Shown here: positions 39,044-47,486 of the stretch, one piece after another
How the letters are laid out: each line of letters opens with the position of its first letter
Position numbering within the stretch: the first letter of the stretch is position 1
NCBI RefSeq assembly: GCF_002176815.1
Contig: NZ_CP021648.1
Location: 806,001-870,000, forward strand
From: Acidovorax sp. T1
GTDB lineage: Bacteria > Pseudomonadota > Gammaproteobacteria > Burkholderiales > Burkholderiaceae_C
Length of the DNA stretch: 64,000 nt
Direction of reading: 5' to 3'
Program-made: the position numbers and the translations under genes
The notes under the pieces: model-generated
What the model was told of the DNA's origin: nothing
The model's input: the letters and a program-made list of their open reading frames with translations, nothing else
Databases searched by the model: none

Positions 39044-42000
39044 ATGAATGTTCCGATTGCGTTGGCTGCCCTGCAGACGCAGGCTGCCGAGCCTGTCCGT
39101 CTGCGCGAAATTCCCTACAACTACACCTCGTTCTCCGACCGGGAGATCGTGATCCGCCTGCTGGGCGCGCCCGCCTGGGAGCTGCTCGACCAGCTGCGCA
39201 ACGAGCGCCGCACCGGCCGCTCTGCCCGCATGCTGTATGAAGTGCTGGGCGATATCTGGGTGGTGCAGCGCAACCCCTACTTGCAGGATGACCTGCTGGA
39301 CAACCCCGCCCGCCGCAAGCTGCTGGTCGATGCCTTGAACCACCGCCTGGGCGAGATCGACAAGCGCCGCACCCCCGCCGACGACGCCGAGCGCGACCTC
39401 TTGGTGGGCGAGCTGGCGCAGGCCGCGCGCCGCGCGGTGGCCGAGTTTGATGCCACGTTCGAGCAGGCCGCCACGCTGCGCCGCCAGATCCAGCGCACGC
39501 TGGGGCGCCTCACGGCCAAGGACAACATCAAGTTTGACGGCCTCTCGCGCGTGAGCCACGTCACCGACGCCACCGACTGGCGCGTCGAATACCCCTTTGT
39601 GGTGCTGACGCCTGACACCGAGGCCGAAATGGCGCACCTGGTCAAGGGCTGCATCGAGCTTGGTCTGACCATCATCCCGCGCGGGGGCGGCACGGGCTAC
39701 ACCGGCGGCGCGATTCCGCTGACGTGGAAAAGCGTGGTCATCAACACCGAAAAGCTCGAAGCCATGACCGAGGTGGAAATGCGCCGCCTGCCGGGCATGG
39801 ACCGCGAGGTGGGCACGGTCTGGACCGAAGCCGGCGTGGTCACCCAGCGCGTGGCCGACGCGGCCGAGCGCGCGGGCTTTGTGTTTGCCGTGGACCCGAC
39901 CAGCGCCGAAGCCAGCTGCATTGGCGGCAACATCGCCATGAACGCGGGCGGCAAAAAGGCCGTGCTGTGGGGCACGGCGCTGGACAACCTGGCCAGCTGG
40001 CGCATGGTGACGCCCGAGGCGCAGTGGCTGGAGGTGACGCGGCTGGACCACAACATGGGCAAGATCCATGACGTGGAAACCGCCACCTTCGAGCTGCAGT
40101 ATTTCGAAGCCGATGGCAAGACGCCGGTGCGCACCGAGCGCCTGGCCATTCCGGGCAAGACCTTCCGCAAAGAGGGCCTGGGCAAGGACGTGACGGACAA
40201 GTTCCTCAGCGGCCTGCCCGGCATCCAGAAGGAAGGCTGCGACGGCCTCATCACCAGCGCGCGCTGGGTGGTGCACCGCATGCCCGAGCACACGCGCACC
40301 GTGTGCCTGGAGTTCTTTGGCAACGCCAAGAATGCCGTGCCTTCCATCGTGGAAATCAAAGACTTCATGTTCGCCGAGCAAAAGCGCAGCGGCGTGTTGC
40401 TGGCGGGCCTGGAGCACCTGGACGACCGCTACCTGAAAGCCGTGGGCTACGCCACCAAGAGCAAGAAGCACGGCGGCGGCCTGCCCAAGATGGTGTTGTT
40501 TGGCGACATCGCGGGCGACAACGCCGACGACGTGGCGCGCGTGACCAGCGAGGTGGTGCGCATTGCCAACTCGCGCAGCGGCGAAGGCTTTGTCGCCATC
40601 AGCCCCGAGGCGCGCAAGAAATTCTGGCTCGACCGCAAGCGCACGGCCGCCATCAGCCGCCACACCAACGCCTTCAAGATCAACGAAGACGTGGTGATCC
40701 CGCTGCCGCGCATGGCCGAATACACCGACGGCATCGAGCGCATCAACATCGAGCTCTCCCTGCGCAACAAGATCAAGCTGTGCGACGCGCTCACCGACTT
40801 TTTCGAGCGTGGCAACCTGCCGCTGGGCAAGCACGACGACGCCAACGAGATTCCGTCGGCCGAGCTGCTGGAAGACCGCGTGGCCCAGGCCATTGCGCTG
40901 GTGGCCGAGGTGCGCGCGCTGTGGTCGGGCTGGCTGCAGGGCGTTGAAACCCTGTTCCCGCAGTTGCAGGACCACACCCTGCGCGCCAGCTGGAAGACCC
41001 AGCTGCGCGCGCCGCTGCAAGGCATCTTTGCGGGTGCGGCGTTCCAGCCCATCCTGGATGAAGCCACCGCCATCCACAAGCGCGTGCTCAAGGGCCGCGT
41101 GTGGGTGGCTCTGCACATGCACGCGGGCGATGGCAACGTGCACACCAACCTGCCGGTCAACAGCGACGACTACGAAATGCTGCAAACCGCGCACCAGGCG
41201 GTCGAACGCATCATGGTGCTGGCGCGCAGCCTGGACGGCGTGATCTCGGGCGAGCACGGCATCGGCATCACCAAGCTGGAGTTTTTGACCGACGCAGAGC
41301 TGCAACCCTTTGCCGACTACAAGCGCAAGGTCGATCCGGAAGGGCGCTTCAACAAAGGCAAATTGCTCCGAAATCAGGAGCTGCCAGCGCTTGGTGGACA
41401 AGCGCTAGAGCCCAATTTGGCTTCAAAACCCTTGCTGCACGCCGATTTGACCAACGCCTACACGCCCAGCTTCGGCCTGATGGGCCACGAGTCGCTGATC
41501 ATGCAGCAGAGCGATATCGGCGCCATTGCCGACAGCGTCAAAGATTGCCTGCGCTGCGGCAAGTGCAAACCCGTGTGTTCCACCCATGTGCCGCGCGCCA
41601 ATTTGCTCTACAGCCCGCGCAACAAAATTTTGGCCACCTCGCTGCTGGTTGAGGCGTTTTTGTACGAAGAGCAGACGCGCCGGGGCGTGAGCATCAAGCA
41701 CTGGCAAGAGTTTGAAGACGTGGCCGACCACTGCACCGTGTGCCACAAGTGCGAAAGCCCCTGCCCGGTGAAGATCGACTTTGGCGACGTCACCATGAAC
41801 ATGCGCAACCTGCTGCGCAAGATGGGCAAAAAGACCTTCCGCCCCGGCAACGCGCTGGCCATGACCATGCTCAACGCCACCAACCCCGACACCATCAAGC
41901 TGCTGCGCACAGCCATGGTGGGCGTGGGCTTCAAGGCCCAGCGCATGGCCGTGGACTTGCTGCGCAAGGTGGGCCGCAAGCAGACCGCCAAGCCGCCAGC

Positions 42001-42958
42001 CACGGTGGGCACCGCGCCCATCAAGGAGCAGGTGATTCACTTCATCAACAAGAAGCTGCCGGGTGGTTTGCCCAAGCAGACGGCGCGCGCCTTGCTCGAC
42101 ATCGAGGACAAGGACTACGTGCCCATCATCCGCAACCCGCAGGCCACCACGGCCGAGACGGAGGCGGTGTTTTACTTTCCGGGTTGTGGATCGGAGCGCC
42201 TGTTCAGCCAGGTCGGCCTGGCCACGCAGGCCATGCTGTGGCACGCGGGCGTGCAAACCGTGCTGCCGCCGGGCTATTTGTGCTGCGGCTACCCCCAGCG
42301 CGGCAGCGGCCAGTTTGACAAGGCCGAGAAGATGATCACCGACAACCGGGTGCTCTTTCACCGCGTGGCCAACACGCTGAACTACCTGGACATCAAGACC
42401 GTGGTGGTGAGCTGCGGCACCTGCTACGACCAGCTGCAGGGCTACGAGTTCGACAAGATCTTCCCCGGCAGCCGCATCATCGACATCCACGAGTATTTGC
42501 TCGAAAAGGGCATCACGCTGCAAGGCAAGGGCGCGTATCTTTACCACGAGCCCTGCCACAACCCCATGAAGCTGCAGGACTCGATGAAGACCGTGAAGGC
42601 GCTGGTGGGCGAGCAGGTGCTGAAAAGCGAGCGCTGCTGCGGCGAATCGGGCACGCTGGGCGTAACGCGCCCGGATGTGTCCACGCAGGTGCGCTTTCGC
42701 AAGGAAGAAGAAATCAAGAAGGGCGAAGCCCAGCTGCGCGAGAGCGGCGCCGTGGCCGCGCAGGACAACGTCAAGATCCTCACCAGCTGCCCCAGCTGCC
42801 TGCAGGGCCTGAACCGCTACGAAGGCGACCTGCAAAACGGTTTGCTCGAAGCCGACTACATCGTGGTCGAAATGGCGCGCGAGATTCTGGGTGAGAACTG
42901 GATGCCCGACTACGTGCACCGCGCCAACAACGGCGGCATCGAGCGGGTGCTGGTCTGA
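39044..42958 (+). CDS. Fused FAD-linked oxidase / Fe-S (GlpC-like CCG) oxidoreductase, DUF3683 type
   Basis: A very large (1304 residues) flavin and iron-sulfur enzyme, probably membrane-associated and feeding electrons from a hydroxyacid into the quinone pool; the substrate is unknown. Domains in order: N-terminal DUF3683 (about 1-150), FAD_binding_4 with [12 protein letters not shown] (about 212-223), FAD-oxidase C-terminal domain to about 772, then two 4Fe-4S motifs (C835-L-R-C-G-K-C and [11 protein letters not shown]), and two CCG domains (PGCGSERLF...CCGYP; YHEPCHN...CCGESG). This arrangement joins a GlcD-like and a GlpC-like protein. Residues about 773-795 are encoded by an R65 repeat. 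The next gene overlaps its stop. Confidence 0.9.
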   Translation: MNVPIALAALQTQAAEPVRLREIPYNYTSFSDREIVIRLLGAPAWELLDQLRNERRTGRSARMLYEVLGDIWVVQRNPYLQDDLLDNPARRKLLVDALNHRLGEIDKRRTPADDAERDLLVGELAQAARRAVAEFDATFEQAATLRRQIQRTLGRLTAKDNIKFDGLSRVSHVTDATDWRVEYPFVVLTPDTEAEMAHLVKGCIELGLTIIPRGGGTGYTGGAIPLTWKSVVINTEKLEAMTEVEMRRLPGMDREVGTVWTEAGVVTQRVADAAERAGFVFAVDPTSAEASCIGGNIAMNAGGKKAVLWGTALDNLASWRMVTPEAQWLEVTRLDHNMGKIHDVETATFELQYFEADGKTPVRTERLAIPGKTFRKEGLGKDVTDKFLSGLPGIQKEGCDGLITSARWVVHRMPEHTRTVCLEFFGNAKNAVPSIVEIKDFMFAEQKRSGVLLAGLEHLDDRYLKAVGYATKSKKHGGGLPKMVLFGDIAGDNADDVARVTSEVVRIANSRSGEGFVAISPEARKKFWLDRKRTAAISRHTNAFKINEDVVIPLPRMAEYTDGIERINIELSLRNKIKLCDALTDFFERGNLPLGKHDDANEIPSAELLEDRVAQAIALVAEVRALWSGWLQGVETLFPQLQDHTLRASWKTQLRAPLQGIFAGAAFQPILDEATAIHKRVLKGRVWVALHMHAGDGNVHTNLPVNSDDYEMLQTAHQAVERIMVLARSLDGVISGEHGIGITKLEFLTDAELQPFADYKRKVDPEGRFNKGKLLRNQELPALGGQALEPNLASKPLLHADLTNAYTPSFGLMGHESLIMQQSDIGAIADSVKDCLRCGKCKPVCSTHVPRANLLYSPRNKILATSLLVEAFLYEEQTRRGVSIKHWQEFEDVADHCTVCHKCESPCPVKIDFGDVTMNMRNLLRKMGKKTFRPGNALAMTMLNATNPDTIKLLRTAMVGVGFKAQRMAVDLLRKVGRKQTAKPPATVGTAPIKEQVIHFINKKLPGGLPKQTARALLDIEDKDYVPIIRNPQATTAETEAVFYFPGCGSERLFSQVGLATQAMLWHAGVQTVLPPGYLCCGYPQRGSGQFDKAEKMITDNRVLFHRVANTLNYLDIKTVVVSCGTCYDQLQGYEFDKIFPGSRIIDIHEYLLEKGITLQGKGAYLYHEPCHNPMKLQDSMKTVKALVGEQVLKSERCCGESGTLGVTRPDVSTQVRFRKEEEIKKGEAQLRESGAVAAQDNVKILTSCPSCLQGLNRYEGDLQNGLLEADYIVVEMAREILGENWMPDYVHRANNGGIERVLV
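41361..41428 (+). repeat. R65 palindromic repeat, copy H (in frame, inside the oxidoreductase)
   Basis: AATTGCTCCGAAAT, AGCTGCC, stem AGCGCTTG (41386-41393) / CAAGCGCT (41399-41406), AGAGCCC, then AATTTGGCTTCAAAA. The usual TAG of ATAGCT is replaced by CAGGAGCT, so the frame stays open and the unit encodes [19 protein letters not shown] between the flavin and Fe-S halves. Confidence 0.85.
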
Positions 42959-43374
42959 TGGACTGCCCGCTGTGCGCGCAAGACGGCGGCCAGCTGGTCT
43001 GGCGCGGCGAAAAGCTGCGCGTGATCCGTGCCGACGAGGCGGGCTTTCCGGCGTTTTACCGCGTCGTCTGGAACGCCCATGTGGCCGAGTTTTCGGACCT
43101 GTCAGCCGCCGAGCGCATTGAATGCATGGAGGCAGTGACCCTGGTGGAGCAGGCGCTGCGCCAGCACCTGTCGCCCACCAAGGTCAACATCGCAGCCCTG
43201 GGCAACATGGTGGCGCACCTGCACTGGCATGTGATTGCGCGCTTTGACTGGGACAGCCACTTTCCGGCGCCCGTGTGGGCGGCGGCCCAACGCCCGCGCG
43301 ATGCGGCGAAAGAAGACGCCCTGCGCGCGCGCCTGCCCGCGCTGGAGGCGCAGTTGCGGGCGTCTTTGGGCTGA
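42958..43374 (+). CDS. HIT family protein
   Basis: Histidine-triad proteins are nucleotide hydrolases or transferases acting on nucleoside phosphoramidates and dinucleotides. The triad occurs in VAHLHWHVIARF (H-x-H-x-H, about residues 84-88 of the 138-residue product). A CPLCAQDGG start suggests a zinc-binding N-terminus. The ATG overlaps the stop of the oxidoreductase (TGATG), indicating translational coupling; the functional reason is unclear. In-vivo substrate unknown. Confidence 0.87.
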   Translation: MDCPLCAQDGGQLVWRGEKLRVIRADEAGFPAFYRVVWNAHVAEFSDLSAAERIECMEAVTLVEQALRQHLSPTKVNIAALGNMVAHLHWHVIARFDWDSHFPAPVWAAAQRPRDAAKEDALRARLPALEAQLRASLG

Positions 43375-43496
43375 CGACGGCCTGCTCCTGGTGTTGCCGC
43401 ATTTGTTTCAGGTCGCGCACTGCAGGCGCCGTGGTGGTGGTGTTGTCGTTGGCGGCAACTTGCGTCGAAGCTTTTCGGGCAGGGGATTTTGTTGGT

Positions 43497-43526
43497 TTGA
43501 CTTTGTGCGCACAAGTGGCACACAAT
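43497..43526 (+). promoter_or_regulatory. Promoter with internal palindromic operator of the toxin-antitoxin pair
   Basis: TTGACT (43497-43502) and CACAAT (43521-43526) are 18 bases apart. The spacer contains the perfect 12-bp palindrome TTGTGC-GCACAA (43503-43514), with a related GTGGCACAC right after it. The position between -35 and -10 suits autorepression by the ribbon-helix-helix antitoxin. Confidence 0.6.
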
Positions 43527-43553
43527 GAATCAAGTAAACAACAGGAGTTCGCC

Positions 43554-43829
43554 ATGCCGACCCTTGCCAAAGACACCCGTTTGCACATCCGCTGCGACCA
43601 GGAGATTCGCCGCCTGCTCGACAAGGCAGCGGCGTATGCCCATATGAGCGTGTCCGAATTTGTGCTCAGGAACGCGGTCGAGCAAGCCCAGTCGGTCGTG
43701 CAGGCGCATGAGGCCATCACCTTGTCGCAAAACGATTTCGCTGCATTTTTGGACGCGCTGGATGCGCCGGCCCCAGCCAACCCGGCATTGCAGCGCGCGT
43801 TCCAGCGCCACGCCAAGCAAGTGCAGTAA
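43554..43829 (+). CDS. DUF1778 antitoxin (TacA-like, ribbon-helix-helix)
   Basis: DUF1778 proteins are antitoxins for GNAT toxins. They bind DNA as ribbon-helix-helix dimers and neutralise the toxin with a C-terminal tail. The 91-residue product has the RHH fold at about 8-50 (TRLHIRCDQEIRRLLDKAAAYAHMSVSEFVLRNA region) and an acidic tail containing LSQNDFAAFLDALDAP, which is the typical toxin-binding part. AGGAG is seven bases upstream of the ATG. The toxin starts seven bases after its stop. Confidence 0.9.
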   Translation: MPTLAKDTRLHIRCDQEIRRLLDKAAAYAHMSVSEFVLRNAVEQAQSVVQAHEAITLSQNDFAAFLDALDAPAPANPALQRAFQRHAKQVQ

Positions 43830-43836
43830 ACAGCCA

Positions 43837-44355
43837 ATGGCCTACCGCATTCGCCCGCTGGACGCCGACGTGCAAACGGCTGACTTCGCGTGTGGCGAGA
43901 AAGCGCTCGACGAATACCTGCAACGCTATGCCAGCCAGGACATCAAGCGTGGTGTGGCGCGGGTTTTTGTGGCCTCACCTGCCCAGCAGCCACAGGCGGT
44001 GGCGGGCTTCTACACCCTCAGCGCAGCCAGCATCGCCGCACAAACGCTGCCCGAAAAATGGCGCAAGAGGCTTGCGCGCTATCCGGTGCCAGTGGCATTG
44101 CTGGGCCGCTTGGCCGTAAGCCACCAGTGCCAAGGGCAGGGGCTCGGCGCCATTCTGTTGGCAGATGCATGCCAGCGCGTGCTTGCCGCCAGCCAAACGC
44201 TGGCAGTGGCCGCCCTGGTGGTGGATGCCAAATCCCCCCAAGCTGCCGCGTTTTATGCGCACTTCGGTTTCATCGAACTTCCCGGCCAGCCCGGCCAGCC
44301 CGGCCAGCCCGGCCGCTGGATGCTGCCGCGATCACACTTTGCGGGGGTGGCTTGA
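43837..44355 (+). CDS. GNAT-fold acetyltransferase toxin (TacT-like)
   Basis: TacT-type toxins acetylate the amino group of aminoacyl-tRNAs and block translation. The 172-residue product has the acetyl-CoA motif HQCQGQGLGAILL (96-108), the preceding LGRLAVS strand and Y140 in AAFYAHFGF, the position of the catalytic Tyr in TacT. Near the C-terminus a 9-bp tandem repeat (44281-44316) encodes PGQ-PGQ-PGQ-PGR (149-160), a run that seems longer than needed for the loop normally found here. All core residues are present, so it is probably active. Confidence 0.88.
   Translation: MAYRIRPLDADVQTADFACGEKALDEYLQRYASQDIKRGVARVFVASPAQQPQAVAGFYTLSAASIAAQTLPEKWRKRLARYPVPVALLGRLAVSHQCQGQGLGAILLADACQRVLAASQTLAVAALVVDAKSPQAAAFYAHFGFIELPGQPGQPGQPGRWMLPRSHFAGVA
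44281..44316 (+). repeat. 9-bp tandem repeat in the toxin gene
   Basis: CCCGGCCAG occurs three times in a row (44281-44307) followed by a fourth unit CCCGGCCGC. Because the unit is nine bases, changes in number keep the frame and change a Pro-Gly-Gln loop. Confidence 0.9.
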
Positions 44356-44374
44356 GTGGCAGCCGGTCGATAGG

Positions 44375-44659
44375 CTAATAAAGGTGGCGTTGTAAATCCG
44401 ACAATCCAGCGACGGCACCAGCCCCGGCACGCGACTGCGCAGCCTGGGGCAAATCCGTCTGCAGGGGCTGGCACTGGGCATGTGCGCTGCCATAGCCAGA
44501 TGAAGATGCATTGCGCTCCAGTTCGCGGCTGATGGTCACCGGGGAGCGGTGCAGTTGCCGGGCAATTGCTCGTACGCTGTGGTTCTGCTGCCTCAGGCTG
44601 GCGATGGTGACACGGTCTTCAGGCTGAAGCTGGTGATAGTGCGAGGAAGTGGTTGGCAT
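44375..44659 (-). pseudogene. IS30-family transposase, N-terminal fragment
   Basis: The first 60 residues (start MPTTSSHYHQLQPEDRVTIASL) carry the IS30-type helix-turn-helix, with HSVRAIARQLHRSPVTISRELERN. After about residue 55 the sequence stops resembling a transposase, and the frame ends at 94 residues; the DDE catalytic domain is absent. It is a remnant, cut on the toxin side and abutting the IS5-type element on the other. The HTH alone could still bind DNA, but nothing suggests it does. Confidence 0.8.
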
Positions 44660-45929
44660 CTGCGGACCTTACAGGTTGGTGTTGCACTTCACTTTTGAAT
44701 CCGCCCACCCGATGAGCAAGCCCCAAGCCCGCAGCGCCATCAAGTTCGACCTCTTCGCTGATGCAGCGCGCAAGCACAAGATCGAAACGCTGGGCGATCC
44801 ACTGCAGGTCATTGCCCAGCACATCGACTTTGACCACCTGACGCAGGTCGTTGATGAGCTGCTGCCCAGAGGGGATGCCAGCAAGGGCGCCCGCCCGCCA
44901 TACCCCACTGCGGTCATGGTGCGCATTCTGATCCTGAAGTATCTCTACAACCTCAGCGATGAGCAGATGGAATACCAACTGCTTGACCGCATGAGCTACC
45001 AGCGCTTTTGCCTGCTCACTGACAGTGCCAACATTCCCGATCGCAACACCATCTGGCATTACCAGCAGCGCCTGGGCGTGGATGGCGTCACAGCCCTGTT
45101 TCAGGCGGTGGACGGCCAGTTGCTGCAGCGCGGCTACATGGCACGGTGCGGACAGATCATCGACGCCACCCTGGTGCCTGCTCCCATCCGGCACTTGACC
45201 AAGCAAGACAAGGCCCAGCTCGAACAAGGCAACATTCCTGCCGATTGGAACGAGGCCAAACGCAGGCAGAAAGACCTGGACGCCACCCACACCAAGAAGC
45301 ACGGCAAGGCCTACCACGGCTACAAGCTGAGCATCAGCGTGGATGTGCGCCACAAGTTCATCCGCAAGATCACCACCGGCACGGCCAGCGAGCACGACAG
45401 CACGCACTTTGATGAAGTGCTTGATGAACACAACACCAGTCGCGACGTCTATGCCGACCGGGGCTACCCCAGCGCACAGCGCAATGAGATGCTCAAGGCC
45501 CTGGGTTATCGCGAGCACATCCAGCGCAAGGCCAAGGCAGGCCAGCCTTTGAGCGAATGCCAGAAGGGGCCGCAACAAGCGCATTGCAAAAACCATGGCC
45601 CGGGTGGAGCACCCCTTTGCCCAGATGCGCCACATGGGCGGCAAGCTCATTCGCACCATTGGCCAGGCGCGCGCCACGGTGGCCATGACCATGATGGCAG
45701 CGTGCTACAACATCAAGCGCCTGGCGAAGTTCCTTGATGACGGGGTGGATGCGTTCTACAGGAACAGGCCATCAAAGACCGAGGTGCGCCTGCAAGGGGC
45801 GAATGCGTGAGAAACGAGGCACAAAAAGCCCCAAAAAGAGATGGAATTGCTCACAAAACGGGCAACCCTGAAGATTCCAAACCGCTTGAGTCAGTGGCGG
45901 GCTGAAAACGGCGGTTTTTAGAGGTTCTC
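44660..45929 (+). mobile_element. IS5-family insertion sequence, left end not found
   Basis: The element contains one broken transposase gene. A candidate right end, read inward from 45929, is GAGAACCTCTAAAAACCG, which resembles IS5-group termini. No matching inverted copy is visible between the IS30 fragment and the transposase start, so the left end is probably deleted or fused to the IS30 remnant. Boundaries are approximate. Confidence 0.6.
44712..45810 (+). pseudogene. IS5-family transposase with a frameshift
   Basis: The N-terminal IS5 dimerisation/HTH region (TLGDPLQVIAQHIDFDHLTQ...LKYLYNLSDEQMEYQLLDR) is followed by the DDE domain with IIDATLVP and YADRGYPS. At the GGGG tract 45566-45569 one extra G shifts the frame. 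The C-terminal part, with RIAKTMARVEHPFAQMRHMGG and the catalytic Glu, continues in the next frame to 45810. Without frameshifting the product lacks that Glu. A programmed +1 shift would be unusual for IS5, so inactivation is more likely. Confidence 0.82.
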
Positions 45930-46074
45930 ATCCACACGGTGCCGATGCTGCTCAACCTGCTCGATGCGCTGTAGCCCTTGGCGCGGCAAGGCTGGCGCCT
46001 GTCGGGTCTGGCAGCCACGGGCGCGGTGGGACAATGGCGGCTGTTTTGACAATCGTTTTTCTACAGGTGAATCC
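45930..46074 (+). other. Short gap after the IS5-type element
   Basis: The first 44 bases read in one frame as IHTVPMLLNLLDAL followed by TAG (45971-45973), which could be the 3' end of a gene cut by the element. The rest (to 46074) is the leader of the DUF971 gene. No other feature is seen. Confidence 0.3.
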
Positions 46075-46497
46075 ATGGCAGGTTTGAAAGCGGGTGCGCC
46101 CACGCCGCAGGCACTCACGGTGCATGAGGCGTCGCGCGTGCTTGAGGTGGCGTTTTCCGATGGCGCCACGTTCCGCATTCCGTTTGAGCTGATGCGCGTG
46201 TATTCGCCCTCGGCCGAGGTGCAGGGCCATGGCCCGGGGCAGGAGGTGCTGCAGACGGGCAAGCGCAATGTGGCGCTGGTCAACCTGGAGCCGGTGGGCA
46301 ACTATGCCGTCAAGCCCACGTTCTCGGACGGCCACGAAAGCGGCATCTTCACCTGGGATTACCTTTATGAACTGGGCCAGCAGCAGGATGCGCTGTGGGC
46401 GCAGTACACCGAGCGGCTGGCCGCTGCCGGTGCCGACCGCGATGCGCCCATGGCGCCCAAAGGTGGGGCAGGGGGCCACGCCTGCGGCAGCCACTGA
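46075..46497 (+). CDS. DUF971 protein (gamma-butyrobetaine hydroxylase-like N-terminal domain)
   Basis: A small 140-residue protein of the DUF971 family; the fold is the N-terminal domain of gamma-butyrobetaine hydroxylase, without the catalytic oxygenase domain. The core runs LTVHEASRVLEVAFSDGATFRIPFELMRVYSPSAEV and TFSDGHESGIFTWDYLYELG. A His/Cys-rich end (GGHACGSH) may bind metal. It is immediately upstream of the ubiquinone genes, a common position. Function unknown. The start at 46075 follows an AGGTGA stretch. Confidence 0.85.
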   Translation: MAGLKAGAPTPQALTVHEASRVLEVAFSDGATFRIPFELMRVYSPSAEVQGHGPGQEVLQTGKRNVALVNLEPVGNYAVKPTFSDGHESGIFTWDYLYELGQQQDALWAQYTERLAAAGADRDAPMAPKGGAGGHACGSH

Positions 46498-46560
46498 GGT
46501 GGCTGGCGGGGCGCATGCCGGGCCAAGCGCAGAATTTGCCCGCTGCCCCGGTGGTTCAAT

Positions 46561-46625
46561 GTGCTATTGAATATATAGCTTTTGGCTCAATGTGTATAAG
46601 CGCTAGCGGCTGTTTTCATTCAAAT
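46561..46625 (+). repeat. R65 palindromic repeat, copy I (degenerate left arm)
   Basis: TGCTATTGAATATATAGCT is followed by a decayed left arm (TTGGCTCAA), then intact ATAAGCGCT, AGCGGC and a TTCATTCAAA tail identical to that of copy D. It lies between the DUF971 gene and ubiE. Confidence 0.75.
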
Positions 46626-46711
46626 AGCTTCGTTCAAATTGCGACAGATGCCCCAAGCCCATGCGGGGTTGTCGCTGTACCTCTGGCGCCAAGGCGCCTA
46701 GCATGATTCTT

Positions 46712-47443
46712 ATGAGTACTACGCATTTCGGTTTTCAGTCGGTGGACGAGCAGGAAAAGGCAGGCCGCGTGCGCGGTGTGTTCGACTCTGTCGCCTCCAA
46801 ATACGACGTGATGAACGACCTCATGTCGGTGGGCCTGCACCGTGCCTGGAAGGCCTACACCGTGATGGTGGCCAACCTGCGCGAGGGCAGCCAGGTGCTC
46901 GACATTGCGGGCGGCACGGGCGACCTGGCGCTGGCGTTTTCCAAAAAGGTGGGCGCATCGGGCCGTGTGGTGCACACCGATATCAACGAAGCCATGCTGC
47001 GCGTGGGGCGCGACCGCCTGATCGACGCCGGCGTGGTGCTGCCCACGCTGGTGTGCGATGCCGAAAAGCTGCCGTTCCCCGACGCGCACTTTGACGTGGT
47101 GAGCGTGGCCTTTGGCCTGCGCAACATGACGCACAAGGACCAGGCGATTGCCGAGATGTGCCGGGTGCTCAAGCCCGGCGGCAAGCTGCTGGTGCTGGAG
47201 TTTTCGAAAGTGGCCAAGCCGCTGACGAAGATGTATGACTGGTATTCGTTCAAGGTGCTGCCGCAGCTGGGCAAGCTGGTGGCGGGCGACGATGCCAGCT
47301 ACCGCTATCTGGCCGAGTCGATTCGCATGCATCCGGGGCAGGAAGAGCTCAAAAGCCTCATGCAGAAAAATGGCTTTGGGCATGTGGACTATCACAACAT
47401 GACGGGGGGCATTGTGGCCTTGCATGTTGGAATCAAGTGCTGA
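46712..47443 (+). CDS. ubiE: Ubiquinone/menaquinone C-methyltransferase UbiE
   Basis: UbiE methylates the benzoquinol ring of demethoxyubiquinol (and demethylmenaquinol where present). The SAM motif is [15 protein letters not shown] (about 64-78); the family motifs [33 protein letters not shown] and [11 protein letters not shown] are present. The start at 46712 (MSTTHFGFQ) gives 243 residues; ATG 46703 would add three. It leads a run of ubiquinone genes. Confidence 0.96.
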   Translation: MSTTHFGFQSVDEQEKAGRVRGVFDSVASKYDVMNDLMSVGLHRAWKAYTVMVANLREGSQVLDIAGGTGDLALAFSKKVGASGRVVHTDINEAMLRVGRDRLIDAGVVLPTLVCDAEKLPFPDAHFDVVSVAFGLRNMTHKDQAIAEMCRVLKPGGKLLVLEFSKVAKPLTKMYDWYSFKVLPQLGKLVAGDDASYRYLAESIRMHPGQEELKSLMQKNGFGHVDYHNMTGGIVALHVGIKC

Positions 47444-47486
47444 GTGAGCGTTTCGCTCAAAGTGGATTAACGGAGACGGAGAAATC

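Noticed and set aside
45930..45973. A 14-codon frame end (IHTVPMLLNLLDAL) right after the IS5-type element, possibly the tail of an interrupted gene.
   Set aside because: Too short to identify; no matching 5' part is visible on the other side of the island. Kept only as a note.
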